From positions 1 through 5,607 of the forward strand of contig PUPA01000083.1 in assembly GCA_003552885.1 (NCBI GenBank): a stretch of DNA of 5,607 nt, written 5' to 3'. Each line of letters starts with the position of its first letter. The first letter of the stretch is position 1. The notes below the pieces were generated by a model. That model made no database searches and was not told the DNA's origin. It saw nothing but the letters and a program-made list of their open reading frames with translations. A program made the translations under genes and the position numbers. Of this stretch, positions 1-5,607 are shown in pieces. This stretch comes from Natrialbaceae archaeon (GTDB lineage Archaea; Halobacteriota; Halobacteria; Halobacteriales; Natrialbaceae).

Positions 1-698
1 GCCCGACGTTCGGCCGGCAGTTCGCCGTAGACGACCTCTTCTTCGACGAGGTCGTAGACGGGGATCCGCGGCGTCAGGAGGGTGTTCTCCCCGACGACGG
101 TGTCCTCGCCGACGACGAACCCCGAGGTGACCCGACAGCCCGCCCCCAGCGAGACGCCGTCTTCGATCACGACCGGCGCGTCCTCGACGGGCTCTAGGAC
201 GCCGCCGATCAGGGTGTTCGCGCCGAGTTTGACACCCTCGCCGATCTGGGCACACGAGCCAACGGTGTCACAGGAGTCGACGAGCGTGCCGTCGCCGACG
301 TGGGCGCCGGCGTTGACGAAACTCGGGCTCATCACGATACAGTCCGCCCCGAGGTACGCCCCCCGGCGGATCGTCGTCCCGTCGGGGGTGTTCCGCGTCC
401 CCCGCGCACCGAGGTCTGCGGTCTCCCGCAGCGGGAGGACGTCGTAGTGGTCGACGCCGCCGTAGGTGAACGCCCGGTTCTCCCGGAGGCCGAAGTTGAG
501 CAGGATGCCCCGTTTGACCCACTCGTTTGCCTCCCAGCTCCCGCCGCGTCTCTCGGCCGCACGTATCTCCCCGGCCTCCAGGGCGTCGAGGAAGGCATCG
601 AGGGTCGCGTGGGCGTCCTCGCCGGCGGAGCCGGCGTCCACCTCGTCCGCGTCGTACCGGCTCCACAGGTTCGTGATCTCGGATTCCAGCGTGCCCAT
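1..698 (-). CDS. dapD: 2,3,4,5-tetrahydropyridine-2,6-dicarboxylate N-succinyltransferase, partial (C-terminal end missing)
   Basis: Cytosolic enzyme that transfers succinyl from succinyl-CoA to tetrahydrodipicolinate, the first step of the succinylase branch of DAP/lysine synthesis. The window shows 232 residues plus two bases; the frame is still open at the left edge, so a short C-terminal part is missing (family members are usually about 270-280 residues). Residues 1-90 form the N-terminal helical part. A left-handed beta-helix of hexapeptide repeats follows from about residue 105. The segments SPSFVNAGAHVGDGTLVD (124-141), TVGSCAQIGEGV (145-156) and IGGVLEPVEDAPVVIED (164-180) closely match the bacterial DapD core. 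The ATG at 698 is chosen because a GGAGAG Shine-Dalgarno sequence lies just upstream and the N-terminus (MGTLESEI...) looks complete. It lies 102 bp downstream of the TRAP permease stop with no TATA-like element between them, so it is probably transcribed from upstream. Family assignment is firm. Confidence 0.96.
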   Translation of the reverse strand, partial: MGTLESEITNLWSRYDADEVDAGSAGEDAHATLDAFLDALEAGEIRAAERRGGSWEANEWVKRGILLNFGLRENRAFTYGGVDHYDVLPLRETADLGARGTRNTPDGTTIRRGAYLGADCIVMSPSFVNAGAHVGDGTLVDSCDTVGSCAQIGEGVKLGANTLIGGVLEPVEDAPVVIEDGVSLGAGCRVTSGFVVGEDTVVGENTLLTPRIPVYDLVEEEVVYGELPAERR

Positions 699-701
699 GG
701 T

Positions 702-707
702 CTCTCC
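702..707 (-). promoter_or_regulatory. Shine-Dalgarno sequence of dapD
   Basis: Read on the minus strand, AAGGAGAGACC directly precedes the ATG. The GGAG core is complementary to the CCUCC end of archaeal 16S rRNA and has five bases between it and the start codon. It fixes the dapD start and indicates translation from a leadered, probably polycistronic message, since many first genes of haloarchaeal transcripts lack such a site. Confidence 0.7.
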
Positions 708-736
708 TTACCGGTCGTGGGCTCGGGGCTTGTCTC

Positions 737-749
737 TGGCGGTTCGCCA
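737..749 (-). repeat. Small hairpin in the permease-dapD gap
   Basis: TGGCG, a three-base loop (GTT on the plus strand), then CGCCA gives a 5-bp perfect stem. It lies in the 102-bp spacer between the TRAP permease stop and dapD. No T-rich tract follows on the minus strand, so it is not a convincing archaeal terminator. The rest of the spacer is GC-rich, shows two direct copies of GCCTCC (minus strand) next to the permease stop, and has no visible promoter. Confidence 0.3.
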
Positions 750-800
750 CGCGGGCGGTCCCGACGGCGATCCGCGAGAAGGGAGGCCCCGGAGGCGCCG

Positions 801-2843
801 TCAGTCGTCCGACTCGCCCAGCCCGGAGGCGATCGGGGCGGCTTGGCCGCTCCCGAAGGTCCGCTGGGCGAGGAGTATGGCGACGAGTGCCGCGGCGCCG
901 ATCCCCTGGACGAGCCAGTCCGGGTAGACCATCACGAAGATGCCGAGGGCGGCCAGCCCGCCACGGAGCGGGAACCGGCGCCAGCGGCCCATGTTGAACG
1001 GGTAGTTGAGCCCGTAGATGATGCTGACGGCCCCGGTCATCACGAGCGTCGCGGTGATCATCGTCTCGAGGTCGATCACCGTCGAGACGAGTTCGGGGTG
1101 GTAGACGAAGCTGACCGGCAACACGAAAAAGGGCGCGGAGATGGTGAGTGCCTTGCCACAGGTCCGCCAGAAGTTCGAGCCGGCGATCCCCGAGGCGATG
1201 ACGACCGAGACCGCGACTGGCGGAGTCACGCCCGCGAGCACCGACGCGTAAAACACCATGTAGTGAGCCGCCAGGTGGGGCAACTCGAACACCTCGATGA
1301 ACGTCGGGGCGACGAGCGTCGAGACGATCACGTAGGCGGCGACCGTCGGCATCCCGATCCCCATCACGATGCAGACGCCCATCCCGAAGAGGACGGCGAC
1401 GATCAACACGCCCCCGGAGATCTGCATCAACATGATCGCAATACGCGAGGGGATGCCGGTGGTCATCAGCAGGTCGATCATGCCGTTGACCGCCGCCAGG
1501 ATGATCGCGATCGGCGCGAGGATGATCGCACCTCGCCGACAGCCGTCGATGACGTTGCGGATCTCGTCGACGAAGGCCCAGGCCGGATCCGCGAGCGAGG
1601 TCGATTCGGGATCGGTCCCGGCGAGCACGTGGTACACAGACTGCAAGACGGGGGTCGTAATCCCCAGTACGATCATGGTCACGACGGTCCAGTAGGCGGC
1701 GGTCGGCACCGTCCACTGGAGGTATCCGAGCGTGAAGATGAGAACCACAAAGGGCACGCCAAAACGGGTCCCCTCGACGAGCTTCTCCGAGCGGGTGAGC
1801 CGTTCGTCGAAGTAATCCTCGAACCGCATCCGCTGGCTGCCGATCTCGGTGACAGAGGTGTAATGAACCGCCAGCAGCATACACCCGATGAGGATCAACG
1901 CCGGAATCAGGCCCGCGATGACGGCGTCGATGTAGGCGATCCCGAGCGTCGAAGCCATCACGAACACCGCCGCGCCCATCACCGGCGGCAGGACCTGTCC
2001 GAGCATCGAGGCCGACCCTTCGATGCCGGCGGCGGTCCGGCCCCGCAGCCCCGCGTCCATCATCGTCGGGATGGTAAAGGAGCCGGTCATCCCGGCGTTG
2101 GCCGCCTTGGAGCCGTTGACCGAGCCGATGATCGAACTCGCGATGACCGCGGTCTGGGCGACCCCGGAGGAGACGAACTTGCCGCTGTAGATCGCCAACC
2201 TGAGGATGAGCTCGAACGCACCGAACGCGAACAGCAACCCCGCATACAGCAAGAACGGGGCGATCCAGACCGCCGTGAGCTGTGTCAACGAGCCGTAGAA
2301 GCCGGCCAGATCCGTGATCAACATCTGGAGCATAAACTGCGTCGAGATGCCGTCGTGGCCGAACAGGCCGGGAACGTAGTTGCCGTACAGCGCGTAGACC
2401 ATCGTCCCGCCGACGAGAACCAGAAAGACGTTGCCGTAGGATCGCCAGGTCAGATACAGGATCACCGCGATCACGAGCCACGCGAGCCGGTACTCGTGGT
2501 CGAACGCCCGCCCCTGCCGGCGGTAGAACGCGTCGTAGTCCTGTAAGATGTAGAGTGTCGCGGCGATCAACACCACGGCGATCGCCCCGAGCAACAGCAG
2601 GTCGAGGAAGTCCCGTTCGAGTATCGACTCTTTGGCCTCCGAGAGCAGGTAGATCAGGAGGATTCCACACAGGAACGCGACGGCGAAAAACGGCCGCTGA
2701 ATCGTCGCGACGTCGGATATCTCCCACATCACGTACAGCCAGAAGAGCACCGCTGCCGCGGTGATCACGTAGTCGATCGACGGGAGGCCGTCGGCCTCGC
2801 CTCCGGGTGCGGACACGGTACTCGTATCGGTTTCAGTGCTCAT
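801..2843 (-). CDS. TRAP transporter fused permease subunit (DctQ-DctM fusion, TAXI type)
   Basis: Integral membrane protein of 680 residues that moves a solute delivered by the binding protein; TRAP systems are secondary transporters driven by ion gradients, typically sodium. Hydrophobic segments at about 24-41, 51-67, 83-100 and 119-155 form the small DctQ-like part. From about residue 170 the large DctM-like part follows. It carries the family's signature stretches: GSVNGSKAANAGMTGSFTIP (240-259), GQVLPPVMGAA (282-292), GIGMPTVAAY (495-504) and AGVTPPVAV (537-545). These two similar halves are the repeats expected in an elevator-type transporter. Two further hydrophobic segments lie at about 592-612 and 628-660. 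The start at 2843 precedes an acidic, Ser/Thr-rich cytoplasmic leader; no clear Shine-Dalgarno sequence is visible. It starts 57 bp after the binding-protein stop, the usual TAXI operon order. Substrate is not deducible. Confidence 0.95.
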   Translation of the reverse strand: MSTETDTSTVSAPGGEADGLPSIDYVITAAAVLFWLYVMWEISDVATIQRPFFAVAFLCGILLIYLLSEAKESILERDFLDLLLLGAIAVVLIAATLYILQDYDAFYRRQGRAFDHEYRLAWLVIAVILYLTWRSYGNVFLVLVGGTMVYALYGNYVPGLFGHDGISTQFMLQMLITDLAGFYGSLTQLTAVWIAPFLLYAGLLFAFGAFELILRLAIYSGKFVSSGVAQTAVIASSIIGSVNGSKAANAGMTGSFTIPTMMDAGLRGRTAAGIEGSASMLGQVLPPVMGAAVFVMASTLGIAYIDAVIAGLIPALILIGCMLLAVHYTSVTEIGSQRMRFEDYFDERLTRSEKLVEGTRFGVPFVVLIFTLGYLQWTVPTAAYWTVVTMIVLGITTPVLQSVYHVLAGTDPESTSLADPAWAFVDEIRNVIDGCRRGAIILAPIAIILAAVNGMIDLLMTTGIPSRIAIMLMQISGGVLIVAVLFGMGVCIVMGIGMPTVAAYVIVSTLVAPTFIEVFELPHLAAHYMVFYASVLAGVTPPVAVSVVIASGIAGSNFWRTCGKALTISAPFFVLPVSFVYHPELVSTVIDLETMITATLVMTGAVSIIYGLNYPFNMGRWRRFPLRGGLAALGIFVMVYPDWLVQGIGAAALVAILLAQRTFGSGQAAPIASGLGESDD

Positions 2844-2861
2844 TGGTAGCGTGATTGTGAT

Positions 2862-2878
2862 GGCCGGTTCACCCGGCC
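2862..2878 (-). repeat. Intercistronic GC hairpin between binding-protein and permease genes
   Basis: GGCCGG, a five-base loop, then CCGGCC forms a 6-bp all-GC stem in the 57-bp gap between the two transporter genes. No T-tract follows on the minus strand, so it does not look like a full terminator. Such structures after binding-protein genes are known in transporter operons to stabilise the upstream message or reduce read-through, giving more binding protein than permease. That role here is inference. Confidence 0.5.
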
Positions 2879-2900
2879 GTCCGAGGGACCGTGCCGGTCG

Positions 2901-4022
2901 TTACTCGAAGTACTCGCCCATCTGGTCGACGTCGCCGACGACCCAGTCGTCGTCCCAGACGCCGGCGTCCTGGTAGTACTCGGCTGCTCCCGGGTGGAAC
3001 GGGTGGTCCTCCAGGGCGCCGGTCAGCAGGTCCTCGGCGTTCTCCGGGGTGAACCGCTGTTCGGACTGGCGGACGACGTCGTTCTCCTCGGCGGCGATCC
3101 GCGTGAGCTCGTAGGCGGCCCCCTCGGGACACTCGGGGTGGAACGCGTAGGTGATGTTGAGGTCCCAGGTGACGATCTCGTCGGTGCCGATGTCCTGATC
3201 CCAGGCGAACTCCTCCTGGGCGTTGTCGAACTCGTTGAGACTCGCCCCCGGGAAGGTCTCGATCGCCTCAATCAGTGCGTCGGTGTGTTCGACGTAGCGG
3301 ACGTCGACTCTGGCGTCGTACTCGACGACCCAACCGGTGTTCCCGACGCCAGGAGTCCCGTAGGCGATCGCCGCGTCGATCGCGCCCTCCTCCATCGCGC
3401 CGGGCGCGTCGCCGACGTCCATGTCCACGATTTCCATCTCGTCGTAGATGTCGGCGATCGGGTCCTGTTGCCAGACGTCCAGGGTCGTATCACGCGTCGA
3501 GAAGCCGGGTTCGGCCGGGTAGACGTTCGCCCCCGCGAGGTCGTCGAACGTCTCGATGTCCGTGTCCTCGCGGGCCATCACGTAGATGCCGTACGGGAAC
3601 GCCAGAAAGCCCTGCCAGGGGAGGACGTCGACCGGGTCCTCCTCGAAGTCCCCCTGTCCGGTCCGGGCGTTGTTCAGCGTGTTGGTGTCGACGATCCCTC
3701 CCTCGAACTCCCCGTCGGCGAGCCGATAGGTCGTTCCGATGTATCCGGGACTCTCGATCGTCGAGTACGCGAGCGTGTCGCTGACCTCGCTTACCGCCGC
3801 CTCGACCGCGAGACCGACGTCCATCGTCCCGCCGGTCGAGGTACCCCACCCGATCTCGTAGTCGGCGTCGACGTCGTCGTCGCCGGCGTCGTCGTCGTCG
3901 TCGCCGAGTGGGTCGTCGTCTTCCGGATCGACGTCGTCACCGAGACACCCTGCGATCCCCAGTACGCCTGCGGCTGTCGCTGCCTGTAGGAAGCGGCGAC
4001 GGTTCGAACGAGTGGTTGTCAT
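2901..4022 (-). CDS. TAXI family TRAP transporter solute-binding lipoprotein
   Basis: Extracytoplasmic receptor (373 residues) that binds a small solute and hands it to the fused permease. The N-terminus has a Tat signal, SNRRRFLQ (6-13), a short hydrophobic stretch and a lipobox IAGC with Cys26 as the likely lipid anchor, so the folded protein is probably exported by Tat and tethered to the outer face of the membrane. An Asp-rich linker (29-54) follows. The mature domain begins near Y55 with IGWGTSTGGTMDVGLA (57-72), resembling the opening Gly-rich strand-turn of TAXI receptors. It continues with SPGYIGTTYRLADGEFEGGIVDTN (split here: SPGYIGTTYR 91-100 and LADGEFEGGIVDTN 101-114) and ETFDDLAGANVYPAEPG (157-173), which match the family pattern of a polar ligand pocket and the 'dDLkGk' segment. 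The next downstream Met is residue 67, after the signal, so the start is secure. It lies directly before the permease gene and behind its own promoter. The family is known to include glutamate/glutamine binders, but the ligand here is unknown. Confidence 0.93.
   Translation of the reverse strand: MTTTRSNRRRFLQAATAAGVLGIAGCLGDDVDPEDDDPLGDDDDDAGDDDVDADYEIGWGTSTGGTMDVGLAVEAAVSEVSDTLAYSTIESPGYIGTTYRLADGEFEGGIVDTNTLNNARTGQGDFEEDPVDVLPWQGFLAFPYGIYVMAREDTDIETFDDLAGANVYPAEPGFSTRDTTLDVWQQDPIADIYDEMEIVDMDVGDAPGAMEEGAIDAAIAYGTPGVGNTGWVVEYDARVDVRYVEHTDALIEAIETFPGASLNEFDNAQEEFAWDQDIGTDEIVTWDLNITYAFHPECPEGAAYELTRIAAEENDVVRQSEQRFTPENAEDLLTGALEDHPFHPGAAEYYQDAGVWDDDWVVGDVDQMGEYFE
3861..3938 (-). repeat. Trinucleotide (GAC) low-complexity tract encoding the Asp-rich linker
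   Basis: Runs of GAC codons, interrupted by Val, Pro, Glu, Gly and Ala codons, encode residues 29-54 of the binding protein (for example DDDDDAGDDD at 41-50). It separates the lipidated cysteine from the folded domain, as a solvent-exposed acidic spacer suited to high salt. Simple repeats of this kind can change length by slippage in whole-codon steps without breaking the frame. Confidence 0.8.
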
Positions 4023-4030
4023 TGTGTACG

Positions 4031-4063
4031 GTCATATATTACCTAATAGATCTATATATAACC
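4031..4063 (-). promoter_or_regulatory. Two direct AT-rich repeats 20 bp apart, possible operator
   Basis: On the minus strand GGTTATATAT (4063-4054) and GGTAATATAT (4043-4034) match at 9 of 10 positions and start exactly 20 bp apart, about two helical turns. The first overlaps the TATA box. The second would place a start site inside the coding region, so it is unlikely to be the promoter for this gene and may be a regulator site or an accidental AT-rich match. Between them lies the palindrome ATAGATCTAT (4046-4055). Confidence 0.35.
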
Positions 4064-4068
4064 TTCGA
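4053..4068 (-). promoter_or_regulatory. BRE/TATA promoter of the TAXI-TRAP genes
   Basis: Minus strand reads CGAAGGTTATATATA: a purine-rich BRE-like element (CGAAGG, 4068-4063) abutting a TATA box (TTATATATA, 4061-4053). The box is centred about 36 bases before the ATG at 4022. With the usual 25-27 base spacing from TATA centre to start site, transcription would begin near 4030-4032, leaving a leader of about 8-10 bases, which fits the short-leader or leaderless messages common in haloarchaea and the absence of a Shine-Dalgarno sequence. The AT-rich block stands out sharply from the GC-rich surroundings. Confidence 0.7.
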
Positions 4069-4081
4069 ACCTGTCAGTGGG

Positions 4082-4228
4082 TTACTTTGCCTCCCGGACC
4101 TCGCCGTCCTCGGTCGTCTCGGACGGTCTCCCGTCGAACTCCGACGGGTTGGGGTGACCTCCTCCCGACCACGTCGACGCCCGGACGGACCGAGCCTCTT
4201 CACCCCGCGGTCGGATCGGAGACCCCAT
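4082..4228 (-). CDS. Doubtful 48-residue ORF downstream of dapB
   Basis: An ATG three bases after the dapB stop, in the same frame as dapB, opens 48 codons ending in TAA. The predicted peptide starts MGSPIRPRGEEARS, is hydrophilic, and ends in an acidic stretch (ETTEDGEVREAK). GGTGA overlapping the dapB stop could act as a weak ribosome site. Against a real gene: third-position GC is lower than in the neighbours, it includes the rare Arg codon AGA, no domain or secondary structure pattern is recognisable, and it covers a hairpin. It may be plain spacer sequence or a decayed gene remnant. Confidence 0.2.
   Translation of the reverse strand: MGSPIRPRGEEARSVRASTWSGGGHPNPSEFDGRPSETTEDGEVREAK
4130..4148 (-). 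repeat. Hairpin in the dapB-transporter gap
   Basis: CCCGTCG, a five-base loop, then CGACGGG is a perfect 7-bp stem, the strongest small inverted repeat noticed in the gap. It lies about 85 bases past the dapB stop. No T-run follows on the minus strand, so a terminator role is unproven; it could instead protect the 3' end of a dapAB message. A weaker 6-bp inverted repeat (CCGTCC/GGACGG, 4104-4109 and 4121-4126) lies just beyond. Confidence 0.4.
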
Positions 4229-4231
4229 GGT

Positions 4232-4999
4232 TCACCCTGCGATCACGTCGGCGAACTCGTACCGCCCGGCTTCGCGGCCGGCGAGGTAGACGGCGGCGTC
4301 GACGGCACCGGCGGCGAACACCCGCCGGTCGTCGGCCCGGTGGCTCAACCGGAGCTCCTCGCCGTCGCCCGCCAGAAGCACCTCGTGGCTCCCGGTCACC
4401 CCGCCCGCCCGGAGCGCGTGGACGCCGATCTCGCCGGGCTTTCGGGGGCTTTGCCCCTCGCGGCCGTGCGTTCGACCCGAGAAGTCGCCGTGGGCCTCGA
4501 TCTCCGCGAGCAGCCGGTTTGCGGTCCCGCTCGGGGCGTCGCGTTTTCGGTTGTGGTGGGTCTCGACGAGCTCGACGTCGTACCCCGGCAGGCTCTCGAT
4601 CGCCTCGCCGAGGACGTTCACGAGCGCCTGGATCCCCCGGGAGAAGTTCGGCGCGTGGAGCAGTGCCGTCGACTCGCTCGCCGCCGCAAGCACCTCGCGG
4701 TCGTCGTCGGTGAACCCGGTCGTCCCCGTCACGAACGCCACGCCGGCTTCGGCACACGCAGTAGCGTACTCCGTCGCCGACCCGGGGCCGGTGAAGTCGA
4801 TCACGACGGCCGGCTCGCGGTCGGCGACCAGCGCCGCGAACTCCCCGGCTGGCTCGACCGCGACGCCGGCGACGGTCTCGGCCGTCGGCGTGCGGCTGAC
4901 CGCCAGGACGGGCTCGCAGTCGGGGCGGTCGACGACGGTCGCCAGCACCTCCCGCCCCATCCGTCCCGTGGCGCCGGTGACGCCGAGCCGGACCGTCAT
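4232..4999 (-). CDS. dapB: 4-hydroxy-tetrahydrodipicolinate reductase
   Basis: Cytosolic enzyme (255 residues; E. coli DapB has 273) that reduces the DapA product to tetrahydrodipicolinate with NAD(P)H. The N-terminal Rossmann part starts with GVTGATGRMG (6-15), the dinucleotide-binding loop; S35-R36 lie where the cofactor 2'-phosphate region is in E. coli (E38-R39), so NADPH use is possible. VIDFTGP (66-72) and FVTGTTGF (89-96) are conserved nucleotide-domain segments. The substrate domain has APNFSRG (116-122) and the family signature ETHHNRKRDAPSGTA (146-160), in which H148 and K152 correspond to the catalytic His and Lys of E. coli (H159, K163). The C-terminus (FADVIAG) ends where expected. 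The ATG overlaps the dapA stop by four bases (ATGA), showing translational coupling, with GAGGT six bases upstream as ribosome site. Confidence 0.97.
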   Translation of the reverse strand: MTVRLGVTGATGRMGREVLATVVDRPDCEPVLAVSRTPTAETVAGVAVEPAGEFAALVADREPAVVIDFTGPGSATEYATACAEAGVAFVTGTTGFTDDDREVLAAASESTALLHAPNFSRGIQALVNVLGEAIESLPGYDVELVETHHNRKRDAPSGTANRLLAEIEAHGDFSGRTHGREGQSPRKPGEIGVHALRAGGVTGSHEVLLAGDGEELRLSHRADDRRVFAAGAVDAAVYLAGREAGRYEFADVIAG

Positions 5000-5607
5000 C
5001 GATCGACCTCGGCGACCGCGGCCGGCTCGGTCTCGAGCTCCTCGAGGATCGCCGACAGCCCCTCACGGTACTCCTCGGCGAGGGGAGTCAACGGCGAGCG
5101 TAGCCGGTCCGCACAGTGGCCCCGAAGCGCCATCGCCGCCTTCACCGGGATCGGGTTGCTCTCCTCGAACAGCGCCCGCATCAGCGGGCCGAGCTCGTGG
5201 TGGAGCTCGCGAGCGCGACTGTAGTCGCCCTCGAGGGCCGCCCCGACCATCGCACAGGTGCGTTCGGGCTCGACGTTCGCGACGACGCTTATCGTCCCCG
5301 TCCCGCCGACCGAGACGACCGGCAGCGTGAGCGCGTCGTCGCCCGAGAGCACCGAAAACTCCATCGCCGCGGTCCGCTCTGTGATCTCGCCGATCGCGCC
5401 GAGGTCGCCCTCCGCGGCCTTGTAGCCCGCGACGTTCGGGTGGCTGGCGAGCTCGACTGCGGTGTCGGGTTCGATCGTCCGGCCCGTCCGGCCGGGGACG
5501 TTGTAGACGATCTGGGGGAGGTCGACGGCGTCGGCGACCGTCCGGTAGTGGTCGAGCAGACCCCGCTGTTCGGGGCGGTTGTAGTACGGCGAGATCAGGA
5601 GGAGGCC
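4996..5607 (-). CDS. dapA: 4-hydroxy-tetrahydrodipicolinate synthase, partial (N-terminal part missing)
   Basis: Class I aldolase of the DHDPS/N-acetylneuraminate lyase family that condenses pyruvate with aspartate semialdehyde, the first committed step of DAP/lysine synthesis. The last 203 residues are visible; roughly the first 100 lie beyond the right edge. In visible numbering, SPYYNRP (6-12) carries the tyrosine that reaches into a neighbouring active site. YNVPGRTG (35-42) carries the catalytic Tyr35 (E. coli Y133) and substrate-binding Arg40 (R138). GYK (61-63) holds the Schiff-base Lys63 (K161). LSGDDALTLP (87-96), GGTGTISVVAN (101-111) and NPIPVKAAM (151-159) also follow E. coli DapA closely. 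After the Schiff-base lysine the sequence is AAEGD rather than the common EATGD/EASGD. The TGA stop overlaps the dapB start, so the two form one operon. Confidence 0.96.
   Translation of the reverse strand, partial: GLLLISPYYNRPEQRGLLDHYRTVADAVDLPQIVYNVPGRTGRTIEPDTAVELASHPNVAGYKAAEGDLGAIGEITERTAAMEFSVLSGDDALTLPVVSVGGTGTISVVANVEPERTCAMVGAALEGDYSRARELHHELGPLMRALFEESNPIPVKAAMALRGHCADRLRSPLTPLAEEYREGLSAILEELETEPAAVAEVDR
5006..5010 (-). promoter_or_regulatory. Shine-Dalgarno sequence of dapB inside dapA
   Basis: GAGGT on the minus strand lies six bases before the dapB ATG, within the last codons of dapA, and pairs with ACCUC at the 3' end of archaeal 16S rRNA. Together with the ATGA overlap it supports reinitiation of ribosomes from dapA onto dapB. 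Confidence 0.6.

Noticed and set aside
300..2546. Long plus-strand open frame (748 codons) antisense to dapD and the permease gene
   Set aside because: The product is a low-complexity Asp/His/Arg-rich sequence typical of the reverse complement of a membrane-protein gene at high GC; no recognisable motif.
268..2727. Very long minus-strand open frame (819 codons) spanning the dapD N-terminus, the spacer and most of the permease gene
   Set aside because: Its translation is Arg/Asp/Gly-rich without domains and it runs in another frame over two well-recognised genes; high GC3 removes stop codons from shadow frames.
2994..3989. Plus-strand open frame (331 codons) antisense to the binding-protein gene
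   Set aside because: Val/Asp/Arg-rich shadow of the recognised receptor gene; no ribosome site or domain supports it.
4034..4043. Second AT-rich element as a TATA box for the receptor gene
   Set aside because: The normal 25-27 base spacing would put transcription start inside the coding region, beyond the only plausible start codon.
4152..4166. Near-perfect Shine-Dalgarno-like GGAGGAGGTCACC on the minus strand in the dapB-transporter gap
   Set aside because: No ATG, GTG or TTG start lies at a usable distance downstream, so it does not define a gene.
4023..4231. Insertion-sequence ends or target-site duplications at the edge of the transporter block
   Set aside because: I searched by eye for terminal inverted repeats and short duplications shared with the 699-800 gap and saw none; there is no direct evidence of a transposition event.
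3908..5224. Plus-strand open frame (438 codons) antisense to dapB, the gap and part of dapA
   Set aside because: It covers three different minus-strand regions, shows no family motif, and is explained by GC composition.

Overview
The window looks like a stretch of a haloarchaeal (class Halobacteria) chromosome. The reasons are its high GC content with G/C-dominated third codon positions, very acidic proteins, a Tat-type lipoprotein signal followed by an aspartate-rich linker, an archaeal BRE/TATA promoter close to a start codon, and sequence resemblance to the succinylase branch of the diaminopimelate (DAP)/lysine pathway. I cannot name the genus from the sequence alone.

All five convincing genes are on the minus strand, so transcription runs from right to left: dapA (partial, cut by the right edge) > dapB > a 209-bp gap > TAXI-type TRAP solute-binding lipoprotein > fused TRAP permease > dapD (partial, cut by the left edge). 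dapA and dapB overlap by four bases (ATGA) and are clearly coupled. The gap after dapB carries an AT-rich promoter just before the binding-protein gene, a strong small hairpin and a doubtful 48-residue ORF. The binding-protein and permease genes are separated by 57 bp holding a GC hairpin. A 102-bp gap without an evident promoter leads to dapD, which has its own Shine-Dalgarno sequence.

DapA condenses aspartate semialdehyde with pyruvate, DapB makes tetrahydrodipicolinate, and DapD succinylates it, so three consecutive or near-consecutive steps of one pathway flank a complete two-gene secondary transporter. The main point of interest is this arrangement: a TAXI-TRAP transporter with its own promoter sits inside a dap gene cluster, and because dapD shows no promoter of its own, dapD expression may depend on transcription through the transporter. 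The transporter's substrate cannot be read from the sequence. No RNA genes, CRISPR arrays, insertion sequences or attachment sites were seen. I found no clearly novel system beyond this gene arrangement.
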